Shown here piece by piece: positions 1 through 7,668 of a stretch of DNA of 13,391 nt. Where the stretch lies: positions 177 to 13,567 of the forward strand of contig PKWQ01000243.1 of the NCBI GenBank assembly GCA_003133265.1, written 5' to 3'. The notes under the pieces are model-generated. The model made no database searches. It was given only the letters and a program-made list of their open reading frames with translations, and had not been told where the DNA came from. This stretch comes from Acetobacteraceae bacterium (GTDB lineage: Bacteria > Pseudomonadota > Alphaproteobacteria > Acetobacterales > Acetobacteraceae). How positions within the stretch are numbered: position 1 is the stretch's first letter; every line of letters begins with the position of its first letter. Position numbers and translations under genes: made by a program.

Positions 1-369
1 GCCTTGCAGCAGGCGGAAGATCACCATCTGCGACAGCGACTGCGCCGCGCCGCACAGCATGGAGGCCCCGGTGAAGCCGACCAGGCAGACCAGGAACACG
101 TTGCGCCGCCCGAAGCGGGAGGCAAACCAGCCGACCGGCGCGGTCATGATCGCCGCGGCGGTGATGTAGGAGGTGAGAACCCAGGTGATCTCGTCGGCGG
201 ACGCCGAAAGACTGCCCTGCATGTAGGGCAGCGCCACGTTGGCGATGGTGGAATCGAGCGCCTGCATCAGCGTCGCCGCCATGACGCAGACCGTGATCAG
301 CGCCCGATGCGGCCCGCTGGCGGACATCGTACCCCGAGGCGTTGCCCCGGGGCCGGTGGGCACGGTCAT
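1..369 (-). CDS. emrB: EmrB-type multidrug efflux MFS transporter (DHA2), N-terminal part
   Basis: This is an inner-membrane proton-driven drug exporter of the 14-helix DHA2 branch of the major facilitator superfamily; such proteins pump drugs or toxic organics through a tripartite complex with the EmrA-type adaptor encoded just upstream. The 123 visible codons run off the left edge of the window. Seen: a short polar N-terminus, a first membrane segment at about residues 22-38 running into LDSTIANVALP (38-48, the usual DHA2 helix-1 motif), then WVLTSYITAAAIMTAPVGW (63-81) followed by SRFGRRNVF (84-92), the loop 2-3 motif A, and FRLLQG (118-123), the beginning of motif B. The ATG overlaps the emrA stop codon as ATGA, so translation is probably coupled. 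Family membership is secure; the substrate is unknown. Confidence 0.93.
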   Translation of the reverse strand, partial: MTVPTGPGATPRGTMSASGPHRALITVCVMAATLMQALDSTIANVALPYMQGSLSASADEITWVLTSYITAAAIMTAPVGWFASRFGRRNVFLVCLVGFTGASMLCGAAQSLSQMVIFRLLQG

Positions 370-1460
370 GGCAACAGGTCGCGCAGCGTCCGGTGGTGGC
401 CGGTATCGATGTCGGCGGTCACGCTCATGCCGGTGCGTAGCTCCGGGTCGGCCTTGTCGCGCTCGACCAGGATGCGCACCGGGATGCGCTGCACCACCTT
501 CACCCAGTTGCCGGAGGTGTTCTGCGCCGGCAGCACAGAGAATTCCGAGCCCGAGTTCGGGCTGATGCTCTCCACCCGGCCTTTCCAGACGTGGCTCGGA
601 TAGGTGTCGACGACGACATCCACGGGATCGCCGGGCTTGACGTGGGTGAGTTCGGTCTCCTTCGGGTTGGCCTCGATCCAGAGCCGCTCGGTCGACACCA
701 GGCCGAAGGCGGCGGTGGCGGCGGCCAGGTACATGCCGGGCTGGACGCTGTCGACCTGGGTGGCGATCCCGGCGAACGGCGCGTAGATCACGGTGTGGTC
801 AAGCTGGCGCTGCGCCTCGTCCACCCTGGCCTTGGCCTGCAGATAGTCCGCCATCGTGGTCACATCCACGTTGGGGCTGCCGCCGAGCCGCGCGAGCTGC
901 ACCCCGGCCTGCACCTTCAGCGCCTCCAGCCCCTGGCGGTCGGCGGCGAGCAGGAAGCGGGCAGTGTCGTAGTCGGCACGGGTCACGCCGCCGCTTTTGA
1001 CCAAGTTGGCATAACGCTCATAGCTCGCCTGGTCGGCCTCGACCTGCGCCGCCTTCACCTGCGCGTCGCGCAGCATGCGTTGATGATCGAGCTTCATCGC
1101 CTCCAGCGTTGAGACCATCCCGTTCAGGTTGGCCCTGGCGCCGGCGAGCGCGATCTGGAACTGGCGGGAATCGAGGCGGAGCAGCACATCCCCCTTGGCG
1201 ACGCGCTGGCCTTCCCGCACCGGCACCTCGGCAACCAGGCCGGAGACGTCGGTGGCGATCACCTCCTTGGCGGCACGAACATAGGCGTCGTCGATCGAGA
1301 CGACCCGCCCGCCGGTCAGCCAATACAGACCGGCGCCGACGGCGACGACAGCGATGCCGCCGAGCATCAGGATCGGACGCAGCGTCCGACGGAGCGAATG
1401 CGACCGAACCGGGGTTTCGGCGACCCGGCGCGTGGTGCCCGCGGAGACGACCTGCGACAT
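366..1460 (-). CDS. emrA: EmrA-type HlyD-family membrane fusion protein
   Basis: This is the periplasmic adaptor of a tripartite efflux pump, bridging the EmrB-type transporter to an outer-membrane channel that is not encoded in this window. The 364-residue length is normal. Domains seen: a cytoplasmic basic tail (1-28), one membrane anchor (about 29-49), the first half of the lipoyl-like domain with GLVAEVPVREGQRVAKGDVL (74-93), an alpha-helical coiled-coil hairpin (about 100-222), the second lipoyl half TVIYAPFAGIATQV (223-236), and a beta-barrel region containing SGNWVKVVQRIPVRI (316-330), which is highly characteristic of EmrA proteins. The ATG shares one base with the marR stop (TGATG), and the end overlaps the emrB start by 4 nt, so the three genes form one operon. 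Confidence 0.95.
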   Translation of the reverse strand: MSQVVSAGTTRRVAETPVRSHSLRRTLRPILMLGGIAVVAVGAGLYWLTGGRVVSIDDAYVRAAKEVIATDVSGLVAEVPVREGQRVAKGDVLLRLDSRQFQIALAGARANLNGMVSTLEAMKLDHQRMLRDAQVKAAQVEADQASYERYANLVKSGGVTRADYDTARFLLAADRQGLEALKVQAGVQLARLGGSPNVDVTTMADYLQAKARVDEAQRQLDHTVIYAPFAGIATQVDSVQPGMYLAAATAAFGLVSTERLWIEANPKETELTHVKPGDPVDVVVDTYPSHVWKGRVESISPNSGSEFSVLPAQNTSGNWVKVVQRIPVRILVERDKADPELRTGMSVTADIDTGHHRTLRDLLP

Positions 1461-1945
1461 CAGGCGATCTCCCGCGTCTCGGCGCGCGTTCTTGCCGCCG
1501 TCTCATTGGCACGGCGGGATGGGCGGCATTCCGGAGACAGGGTGGATTTCATCCTGAGCAGCGCTTCCGTGACGGTTTCCAGGGTGGCCTCGTCCAGACC
1601 GCTGGTCAGGATGCGCGCCATGTCGGCGCGCTGGCGGTCGATCTCATGCAACGTCGGATGTGCCGGCGCGAGCAGGTGCAGGCGCCAGATCCGCCGGTCC
1701 TTGGGATCGGGCCGGCGCTCCACCATGCCGCTCTTCTCCAGCCGGTCGATCAGGCGGGCGACGGTGATCGGCTCCACCTCGATCAATTCGGCGAGTTCTT
1801 TCTGGGTGATGCCGGGACGGCGCCGTAGCCAGATCAGAATGATCCATTGCGCCCGGGTCATGTCCTGGGCGCGCGCGCGCTTATCGGCGTCGACACGGAC
1901 CAGCCGCGCCACATCGTGCAACAGCAACAACAGATCACGTCGCAT
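1460..1945 (-). CDS. MarR-family transcriptional regulator
   Basis: This is a winged-helix regulator, most likely the local repressor of the emrA-emrB operon that it heads. Seen: an N-terminal dimerisation helix, then the wHTH with QWIILIWLRRRPGITQKELA, the recognition helix region EVEPITVARLIDRLEKSGMV, and the wing ERRPDPKDRRIWRLHL carrying the DxRxxxL pattern of the family; a C-terminal helix completes the dimer interface. I chose the ATG at 1945 (161 aa) because a GAG lies a few bases upstream; a TTG three codons earlier (1954) is the alternative. No other in-frame start exists before a stop at 1984. MarR proteins usually bind a palindrome near their own promoter and release it on binding a phenolic or other drug-like ligand; the ligand here is unknown. 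Confidence 0.9.
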   Translation of the reverse strand: MRRDLLLLLHDVARLVRVDADKRARAQDMTRAQWIILIWLRRRPGITQKELAELIEVEPITVARLIDRLEKSGMVERRPDPKDRRIWRLHLLAPAHPTLHEIDRQRADMARILTSGLDEATLETVTEALLRMKSTLSPECRPSRRANETAARTRAETREIA

Positions 1946-1984
1946 GTCGCTCAAGTCGCGCCAGCCATCGAACGTTCCTCGTCA

Positions 1985-2030
1985 AATCTTGTTGGGCATA
2001 TAATAAGCAGGGTTATGATAAGTTGCATAG
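1985..2030. promoter_or_regulatory. Divergent marR/crcB control region with AT-rich repeats
   Basis: This short AT-rich stretch in otherwise GC-rich DNA lies between the divergent marR and crcB genes. It holds two 9-nt direct repeats, TATAATAAG (1999-2007) and TATGATAAG (2014-2022), offset by 15 nt; the second contains the perfect odd palindrome TTAT-G-ATAA (2013-2021). A consensus -10 hexamer TATAAT (1999-2004) reads rightwards and TATTAT (2005-2000) reads leftwards towards marR, about 50 nt from its start. No good -35 box was found for either. A MarR operator overlapping the marR promoter is the natural reading, but it is inferred from position and symmetry only. Confidence 0.4.
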
Positions 2031-2138
2031 GGAACCGCTCATGCACGACGCGCAGGGCGGACCCCGAACGGTGACGGGGATTATGCGCCGAGCAATCGCT
2101 TGGTATCCTGGCCGCTGGAGCGTGACGAAGGGACGAGC

Positions 2139-2534
2139 ATGGTTCTGACCTATCTCTGGGTGGCGCTGGGCGGCGCGCTCGGCAGCATGGCGCGATTCTG
2201 GATGGGCGGCTGGATCGCCGGGCTGATCAAGCCGGACTTCGCGGGACCGACGTTCCCCTGGGGCACGCTGGTTATCAACATCTTGGGATCATTGGTCATC
2301 GGGCTGGTGGCGGGGCTGACGCTGACGCCCGCGCGCGTCGCCTGGCACCCGGATGTGCGCATCTTTCTGATGGTGGGGATCTGCGGCGGCTTCACCACAT
2401 TCTCCGCCTTCAGCCTACAGACGCTGGAGCTGATCCAGGCCGGTGACAGCGGGGCGGCCGCCGGCTACGTCATCGGCTCGGTGGCGCTGTGCGTCGCCGC
2501 GACCTGGGCGGGCGCGATGCTGGTGCGGCTGTAG
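2139..2534 (+). CDS. crcB: CrcB/FluC fluoride ion channel
   Basis: This is a small inner-membrane fluoride exporter that protects against fluoride; members work as antiparallel dual-topology dimers, so a single gene suffices. The 131 residues match the usual size, with four predicted membrane segments (about 3-25, 40-62, 74-97, 104-129). Family signatures seen: GGALGSMARF (11-20), the PWGTLVINILGSLVIG segment (40-55) with the pore Asn47, and GICGGFTTFSAFS (80-92), whose GG-TTFS core forms the central sodium site and phenylalanine box. The ATG at 2139 is preceded by GAAGGGA with good spacing, better than an in-frame TTG at 2100. It stands alone between a divergent efflux operon and the rhamnose operon; no fluoride riboswitch was recognised upstream. 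Confidence 0.95.
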   Translation: MVLTYLWVALGGALGSMARFWMGGWIAGLIKPDFAGPTFPWGTLVINILGSLVIGLVAGLTLTPARVAWHPDVRIFLMVGICGGFTTFSAFSLQTLELIQAGDSGAAAGYVIGSVALCVAATWAGAMLVRL

Positions 2535-2657
2535 CCACGATATTTTGATCGGCCGCGGAGTATCCCAGCATGGCATTGGCCGCATGGAATACATTGCCGG
2601 ACGCGGGTTAAACGGGCAGTTTACCGCTGCTTAAGGTATTTCACGGGAACGGATCGT

Positions 2658-3734
2658 ATGCCTCTGAAGCTATTATTGACCGGGGGATGTGGGTTCATCG
2701 GCTCCGCCGTGGTGCGCCACCTGCTCCGCGCGACCGACCACATCATCATCAACGTCGACAAAATGACCTACGCCGCGTCGGAAGAGGCGCTGGAAGAGGC
2801 GCGGACCCATCGCCGGCACACGCTGGTCCGTGCCGATATCTCCGACCTGCAGGCGATGCGGCAGATCTTCGCCACCCATCGCCCGGACGCGGTGATGCAT
2901 CTGGCGGCGGAGAGCCATGTCGACCGCTCGATCGACGGCCCGGCCGACTTCATCCGCAGCAACATCGTTGGCACCTTCTCGCTGCTGGAAGCGGCGCGGG
3001 ACTACTGGTCCGGGCGCGATGCCGCCGGCCGGGCGTCGTTCCGTTTCCACCATGTCTCGACCGATGAGGTGTTCGGCGCACTGCGACCGGGCGATGCGCC
3101 GTTCACCGAAACCACCGCCTACGACCCGCGCAGCCCGTATTCCGCATCCAAGGCGGCATCGGACCATCTGGTGCGCGCCTGGCACCACACCTACGGGCTG
3201 CCGACCCTGGTCAGCAACACCGTGAATAATTACGGCCCTTGGCAGTTTCCCGAGAAGCTGATCCCGGTGGTGACCATCAACGCGCTGGAGGGCAAGGAAC
3301 TGCCGGTCTACGGCGATGGCTCCAACATGCGCGACTGGCTGTTCGTGGAGGATCACGCCGAAGCCCTGGCCCTGGTGCTGGAGCATGGCGAGCCGGGCGC
3401 GACCTACGCCATCGGCGGGCGCCAGCCGCGGACCAATCTTCAGGTGGTCCGCGCCATCTGCGCCGAACTCGACCGCCGCCTGCCCGATCCCGCCGGCCCA
3501 CGCGAGCGGCTGATCCGCTTCGTCACCGACCGGCCGGGGCACGATTTCCGCTACGAGATCGACCCCTCCCGCGCCGAGGCGGCGCTGGGGTGGCGCGCGC
3601 CGCACGATTTCACCGCCGGGCTTGCCCGCACGATCGACTGGTATCTGGCCAACCGGGCCTGGTGGGAAGGCCTGCGCGCCGCGCACTATTCCGGCCAGCG
3701 GCTGGGAACGACAACGAAGAAAGACGCCGCATGA
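2658..3734 (+). CDS. rfbB: dTDP-glucose 4,6-dehydratase
   Basis: This cytoplasmic extended short-chain dehydrogenase converts dTDP-glucose to dTDP-4-keto-6-deoxyglucose, the second step of dTDP-L-rhamnose synthesis. The 358 residues are typical. Seen: the NAD-binding TGGCGFIGS (8-16), HLAAESHVDRSIDGP (81-95), the catalytic STDEVFG (134-140) whose Asp-Glu pair performs the dehydration, YSASK (161-165) giving the Tyr-x3-Lys pair, NNYGP (190-194), and DRPGHDFRYEID (291-302) for nucleotide binding. The segment before NNYGP reads SNTV where most relatives have TNCS, a mild oddity. It is the first gene of the operon: 123 bp of noncoding DNA precede it and its stop overlaps the rfbA start (ATGA). 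The GGGAACGGA upstream is a plausible ribosome binding site. Confidence 0.97.
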   Translation: MPLKLLLTGGCGFIGSAVVRHLLRATDHIIINVDKMTYAASEEALEEARTHRRHTLVRADISDLQAMRQIFATHRPDAVMHLAAESHVDRSIDGPADFIRSNIVGTFSLLEAARDYWSGRDAAGRASFRFHHVSTDEVFGALRPGDAPFTETTAYDPRSPYSASKAASDHLVRAWHHTYGLPTLVSNTVNNYGPWQFPEKLIPVVTINALEGKELPVYGDGSNMRDWLFVEDHAEALALVLEHGEPGATYAIGGRQPRTNLQVVRAICAELDRRLPDPAGPRERLIRFVTDRPGHDFRYEIDPSRAEAALGWRAPHDFTAGLARTIDWYLANRAWWEGLRAAHYSGQRLGTTTKKDAA

Positions 3735-4606
3735 AGGGTATCGTCCTGGCCGGAGGTTCCGGCACCCGGCTGCATCCGATGACGCTGGCGGCATCCAAGC
3801 AGTTGCTGCCGGTCTACGACAAGCCGATGGTCTATTATCCGCTGTCGACGCTGATGCTGGCGGGCATCCGCGATATCCTGATCATCTCCACGCCCGAGGA
3901 CCTGCCGCAGTTCCGCCGGCTGCTGGGCAGCGGATCGCGTTTCGGCGTCAGCTTCGCCTACGCCGAGCAGCCACGCCCCGAAGGCATCGCCCAGGCATTC
4001 GTGATCGGACGCGACTGGATCGGCGGAGAGCCCTGCGCGCTGGCGCTGGGCGACAATCTGATCCATGGCGACCATCTCTCCACCCTGCTGCGTGCCGCCG
4101 CCGCCCGCCCGCATGGCGCCAGCGTGTTCGCCTATCAGGTGCGCGATCCCGAGCGCTACGGCGTGGTCGCGTTCGACGAACTCGGCCGCGCCACCGACAT
4201 CGTCGAGAAACCCGACGCGCCGAGATCCAACTGGGCGGTCACCGGCCTGTATTTCTACGATGCACGGGTCAGCGACATCGCCGCGCGGATCAAGCCCTCG
4301 GCGCGCGGAGAGCTTGAGATCACCGACCTCAACCGCGTCTATCTGGAAGACGACAGCCTGCATGTGTCACGGCTCTCGCGCGGTTATGCCTGGCTCGACG
4401 CCGGCACGCCGGACAGCCTGTTGCAGGCGGCGACCTATGTGCAGACCATCCAGTCGCGCACCGGCATGCTGGTCGGCTGCCCGGAGGAGGTGGCGTTCCG
4501 CATGGGCTATATCGGCGCCGCGGAGCTGCTGGAACAGGCACAGGCGATCGGCAAGACCGAACTCGGCCGGGTGCTGCTGGAACTGGCCGAGGAGCACGCG
4601 ACGTGA
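3731..4606 (+). CDS. rfbA: Glucose-1-phosphate thymidylyltransferase
   Basis: This enzyme makes dTDP-glucose from glucose-1-phosphate and dTTP, the entry step of the rhamnose pathway, and is usually feedback-inhibited by dTDP-rhamnose. The 291-residue protein has the nucleotidyltransferase signature GGSGTRLHPMT (8-18), the following SKQLLPVYDKPM (22-33), PEGIAQAF (83-90), GDN (107-109) with the metal-binding Asp108, EKP (159-161), GELEITDLN (193-201) and WLDAGT (221-226) with the second metal Asp223. The start at 3731 is fixed by the standard MKGIVLAGG N-terminus and the ATGA overlap with rfbB; an upstream in-frame extension is only the shadow of rfbB. It overlaps rfbC by 4 nt (GTGA). Function is essentially certain. 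Confidence 0.97.
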   Translation: MKGIVLAGGSGTRLHPMTLAASKQLLPVYDKPMVYYPLSTLMLAGIRDILIISTPEDLPQFRRLLGSGSRFGVSFAYAEQPRPEGIAQAFVIGRDWIGGEPCALALGDNLIHGDHLSTLLRAAAARPHGASVFAYQVRDPERYGVVAFDELGRATDIVEKPDAPRSNWAVTGLYFYDARVSDIAARIKPSARGELEITDLNRVYLEDDSLHVSRLSRGYAWLDAGTPDSLLQAATYVQTIQSRTGMLVGCPEEVAFRMGYIGAAELLEQAQAIGKTELGRVLLELAEEHAT

Positions 4607-5157
4607 AGGTGGAAAAGCTTCCCATCCCGGATGTGCTGCTGCTGACGCCGCGGCGTTTCGCCGATCCGCGCGGCCTGTTCACCGAGACCTGGAACCAGAC
4701 GCGCTACGCCGCCCTCGGCATTCCCGGCCCGTTCGTGCAGGACAACCATTCGATCTCGGTTCGGCGCGGCACGGTGCGCGGACTGCATCTGCAGGTGGCG
4801 CCCAGCGTGCAAGGCAAGCTGGTGCGGGTGGTACGCGGCGGCATCTGGGACGTGGCGGTGGATGTGCGCCCCGGCTCGGCCACCTACGGCAAACATGTCG
4901 CGGCGGTGCTGACCGCCGAGAACTGGTGCCAGCTTTGGATTCCCGGCGGCTTCCTGCACGGGTTCTGCACGCTGGAGCCGGATACCGAGGTCATCTACAA
5001 GGTCACCGCCCCCTACGACCGGGACGCCGAGCGCGGCGTGCTGTGGAACGACCCCGATCTGGCGCTGCCCTGGCCGGTGAACGAGGCGGACGCCCTGCTA
5101 TCGGACAAGGATCTGGTCCTACCGCGCCTCGCCGGCTATCCGGACGGTCTGGTCTAG
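4603..5157 (+). CDS. rfbC: dTDP-4-dehydrorhamnose 3,5-epimerase
   Basis: This cupin-fold epimerase inverts C3 and C5 of dTDP-4-keto-6-deoxyglucose, the third step to dTDP-L-rhamnose. The 184-residue length is standard. Seen: FADPRGLFTETW (19-30), QDNHSISVRRGTVRGLH (46-62) ending in the catalytic His62, QGKLVRV (70-76) with the conserved Lys72, IWDVAVDVR (81-89), TYGK (94-97), IPGGFLHGF (113-121), the catalytic Tyr132 in VIYKVTAPY, and LSDKD (166-170), which supplies the Asp that partners the catalytic His. The start is a GTG overlapping the rfbA stop as GTGA; no better start exists and the N-terminus aligns with the family. The gene lies between rfbA and rfbD, 11 nt from the latter. Confidence 0.97.
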   Translation: MKVEKLPIPDVLLLTPRRFADPRGLFTETWNQTRYAALGIPGPFVQDNHSISVRRGTVRGLHLQVAPSVQGKLVRVVRGGIWDVAVDVRPGSATYGKHVAAVLTAENWCQLWIPGGFLHGFCTLEPDTEVIYKVTAPYDRDAERGVLWNDPDLALPWPVNEADALLSDKDLVLPRLAGYPDGLV

Positions 5158-5168
5158 GCGCGGCGCGC

Positions 5169-6074
5169 TTGGCACACCGTCCCATCCTGATCACCGGCGG
5201 CACCGGCCAGCTCGCCCTGGCGCTGGAGGGCGCAGCGCGGGCGGGCGGCCTGCCGGCGATCCGGATCGGCCGGCCCGCGTTCGACTTCGACCAGCCGGAC
5301 AGCATCCAGGCCGGCTTCCAGGGCGTGAACCCCTCGCTGGTGCTCAACGCCGCCGCCTACACCGCCGTGGACGCGGCGGAGGACGACGCCGAGGCCGCCG
5401 CGCGGGCCAACCGCGACGGGCCGGCCACATTGGCCGCGCTGTGCGCGGCGGCCGGCATTCCGCTGCTGCACGTCTCCACCGACTATGTGTTCGACGGGCT
5501 GAAGGGCGCGCCCTATGTGGAGACCGACCCGACCGCGCCGCAGGGCGTCTATGGCGCCACCAAGCTCGCCGGGGAGCAGGCTGTGCTCGCCTCCGGCGCG
5601 CGGGCGCTGATCCTGCGCACGTCGTGGGTCTATGCGCCGACCGGCAAGAATTTCGTCCGCACCATGCTGAACGCGGCGTTGAAAACCAGCCATCTGCGCG
5701 TGGTGGCGGACCAGCAGGGCTGCCCGACCGCCGCCGAGGATCTGGCCGAGGCGATGATCGCCATCGCCGCGCGGATACTGGCCGATGGCTGGCAAGACGC
5801 CTTCGCCGGAATCTTCCACGCCGCCGGCACCGGCTCGACCACCTGGCACGACTTCGCCGTCACCATCTTCGCGGAAGCGGCGCGCCACGGAAGGCCCATT
5901 CCGACGGTGGAAGCCATCGCCACCGCCGACTGGCCGACCAGGGCGCACCGTCCGGCCGACTCGCAGCTCGACTGCGCCCGGCTGGAACGGGTCTTCGGCC
6001 TGCGCTTGCCCCCCTGGCGGGAGAGCGTGACGCGGACCGTCGATACGCTGCTTCGCGCGGCCCCCAGCGCGTGA
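5169..6074 (+). CDS. rfbD: dTDP-4-dehydrorhamnose reductase
   Basis: This enzyme reduces dTDP-4-keto-L-rhamnose with NAD(P)H to give dTDP-L-rhamnose, the final step. The 301 residues fit the family. Seen: TGGTGQLA (9-16) as the dinucleotide-binding turn, NAAAYTAVDAAE (60-71), STDYVFDG (103-110), YGATK (128-132) with the catalytic Tyr-x3-Lys, RTSWVY (150-155), ADQQGCPT (180-187) and RPADSQLD (261-268). Position 16 is Ala where most members have Gly. The start is called as TTG at 5169 because the Rossmann strand begins five residues later and no in-frame ATG lies nearby; the ribosome binding site is weak (TAGGCG), so translation may rely on coupling to rfbC, which ends 11 nt upstream. Confidence 0.93.
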   Translation: MAHRPILITGGTGQLALALEGAARAGGLPAIRIGRPAFDFDQPDSIQAGFQGVNPSLVLNAAAYTAVDAAEDDAEAAARANRDGPATLAALCAAAGIPLLHVSTDYVFDGLKGAPYVETDPTAPQGVYGATKLAGEQAVLASGARALILRTSWVYAPTGKNFVRTMLNAALKTSHLRVVADQQGCPTAAEDLAEAMIAIAARILADGWQDAFAGIFHAAGTGSTTWHDFAVTIFAEAARHGRPIPTVEAIATADWPTRAHRPADSQLDCARLERVFGLRLPPWRESVTRTVDTLLRAAPSA

Positions 6075-6080
6075 GAGCCC

Positions 6081-7016
6081 GTGTCGCCAGATCCTGACCG
6101 GACGTCCGTGGCCATCCTGCTTTCCACCTACAATGGGGAGCAGTTCCTGGCCGAGCAACTGGACAGCTTCCTGACCCAGACGCATGCGAACTGGATGCTG
6201 TATTGGCGTGACGACCGCTCGGCGGACGGCACCGTCCCGCTGTTGGCGGATTTCGCCGCGCGCGTCGGGCCGAAGGTCCGCGCCGGCCTGCCGTGCGGCG
6301 GGCATCTGTATGTGACGCGCAGCTACCTGACCCTGCTCGCGGCTGCCCGGGACGGAGACGCGGACCTGTTCGCCTTCGCCGATCAGGACGATGTGTGGCT
6401 GCCGCACAAGCTCCGGCGCGGCGTCGCCGCACTCGCCGCGGTACCGGCCGGCGTGCCGGCGCTCTATTGCTCCCGCACGGTGCTGGTCGATGCCCGGCTG
6501 CGCCGGATCGCGCTGTCGGCGCCGATACGCCGCCCGCCCGGGTTTCCGACGGCGTTGACCCAGAACATCGCCACCGGCTGCACGGCGATACTGAACCGCG
6601 CCGCCGCCGATCTCGTGCTGGCGAGCAAGCCGCCGTCCGGTACGCTGCACGATTGGTGGAGCTATCTGATCGTGGCCGCCGCCGGCGGGCGGATACTGAC
6701 CGATCCGGAGGCCGGCGTGCTGTATCGCCAACATCCCGGCAACCTGATCGGCGCGCCGCCCGGGCTGCTGCGCCGGGGGATCGCCGCATTCCGGCGCGGG
6801 CCGGGCGTGTTCATGGGCATCGTCCGCCAGCATGTCGCGGCGCTGGAGGCGCAGCCGCATCTGCTGTCCGAACCGGCACGGCGGGATCTGGCGGTGATCG
6901 CGCGGGGGCTGCGCGGCGGCATGCGCGAGCGGCGAGCCGCGCTGCGCCTGCCGGGCTTCGTGCGGCAGACCTGGCCGGAGGATATGGTGTTCCGTCTCTG
7001 GTTCATGCTGGGCTGA
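6081..7016 (+). CDS. Family 2 glycosyltransferase, probable rhamnosyltransferase
   Basis: This is a cytoplasmic or membrane-associated inverting GT-A glycosyltransferase (311 aa). Seen: LSTYNGEQFLAEQLDS (14-29), the nucleotide-sugar strand and loop; WRDDRSADGT (42-51); FADQDDVW (99-106), the DXD-type metal site; and HDWW (190-193), typical of the rhamnosyltransferase-like GT2 subgroup. There is no transmembrane anchor. The GTG start at 6081 follows a GAGAG with short spacing and lies 6 nt after the rfbD stop, so it is the last gene of the dTDP-rhamnose operon. This placement and the subgroup motifs suggest it transfers L-rhamnose to a surface polysaccharide or lipid-linked acceptor; the acceptor cannot be told from sequence. 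Its last 14 nt overlap the convergent rluA-type gene. Confidence 0.88.
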   Translation: MSPDPDRTSVAILLSTYNGEQFLAEQLDSFLTQTHANWMLYWRDDRSADGTVPLLADFAARVGPKVRAGLPCGGHLYVTRSYLTLLAAARDGDADLFAFADQDDVWLPHKLRRGVAALAAVPAGVPALYCSRTVLVDARLRRIALSAPIRRPPGFPTALTQNIATGCTAILNRAAADLVLASKPPSGTLHDWWSYLIVAAAGGRILTDPEAGVLYRQHPGNLIGAPPGLLRRGIAAFRRGPGVFMGIVRQHVAALEAQPHLLSEPARRDLAVIARGLRGGMRERRAALRLPGFVRQTWPEDMVFRLWFMLG

Positions 7017-7668
7017 ACCCCGGCGCGCCGCTCCAGCCGCAGCGCGCCAGCGCGGCCAGCATGTGCGTCGGCGGCGGCGCCTCGGCGGCCAGCGGCGGGT
7101 CGAGGTCGAGGCGGATGGCGCGGGCCAGCAGATGCAGCCGTCCTTCGCCGTGTTCCCCGCCATACACCGGATCGCCCAGGATCGGGCAGCCGAGCAGCGC
7201 CGCATGGACCCGGATCTGGTGCGTCCGCCCGGTGGCGGGACGGAATTCCAGCCAGGATATGTCGCCCGCGCGCCCCAGCACCCGCCACGCGGTCACCGCG
7301 CGCTGACCCGCCGGGTCCACCACCATGCGCCAGCCCGCCTTGGTGGTCCGGCGCAGCAGCGGCGCCTCGACGATCCCCGCCGCTTCGGCCGGCCCGCCGC
7401 GCACCACCGCCCAATAAATCTTGTGCGCCCGCCCGGCGGCGAACTCAGCCTGGGCGGCGAGTAGCGCGGCGCGGCGCAGCGCCACCACCAGACAGCCCGA
7501 GGTGTCCGCGTCCAGCCGGTGCGCCAGCCATGGCCCGTCCTTGCGGCGCGACAGCAGCGGGAAGAAATCCTCGACGCTCGGACCGCCGCGCGGACCGGGA
7601 TGCACGGCCAAGCCGGGCGGCTTGTCCAGCACGACGAAGCGGGAGTCCTGAAACAGAATGGGAAGCAT
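7003..7668 (-). CDS. RluA-family RNA pseudouridine synthase
   Basis: This enzyme isomerises specific uridines in rRNA or tRNA to pseudouridine. The 221-residue protein is a compact RluA type with no N-terminal S4 domain. Seen: VVLDKPPGLAVHPG (12-25), HRLDADTSG (50-58) with the catalytic Asp53, HKIYWAVVRG (82-91), PATGRTHQIRVH (144-155) and PILGDPVYGG (162-171), all hallmarks of the family. The ATG at 7668 is the only sensible start; its ribosome binding site is weak. The gene is convergent with the glycosyltransferase, which it overlaps by 14 nt, and divergent from an rRNA methyltransferase gene only 44 bp away. The exact target (23S rRNA or tRNA position) cannot be assigned, so no symbol is given. 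Confidence 0.92.
   Translation of the reverse strand: MLPILFQDSRFVVLDKPPGLAVHPGPRGGPSVEDFFPLLSRRKDGPWLAHRLDADTSGCLVVALRRAALLAAQAEFAAGRAHKIYWAVVRGGPAEAAGIVEAPLLRRTTKAGWRMVVDPAGQRAVTAWRVLGRAGDISWLEFRPATGRTHQIRVHAALLGCPILGDPVYGGEHGEGRLHLLARAIRLDLDPPLAAEAPPPTHMLAALARCGWSGAPGFSPA

Noticed and set aside
2041..2138. Possible fluoride riboswitch upstream of crcB
   Set aside because: GGTGACGGGGATTATGCGCC loosely recalls the first stem, but the conserved CUGAUG...CCUAC part of the crcB motif is absent and no pseudoknot partner was found by eye.
2535..2657. Promoter or terminator in the crcB-rfbB gap
   Set aside because: Several TTG- and TA-rich words occur but none pair at a sensible distance, and there is no stable hairpin followed by a T-run.
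2673..3794. Long minus-strand open frame opposite rfbB
   Set aside because: Same reason: no domain, composition typical of an antisense shadow in GC-rich DNA, and it is covered by a certain gene.
5154..7205. A very long open frame on the minus strand antisense to rfbD and the glycosyltransferase
   Set aside because: It lacks any recognisable domain, is Arg/Gly/Ala-rich and lies opposite two confidently identified genes; it is a by-product of high GC.
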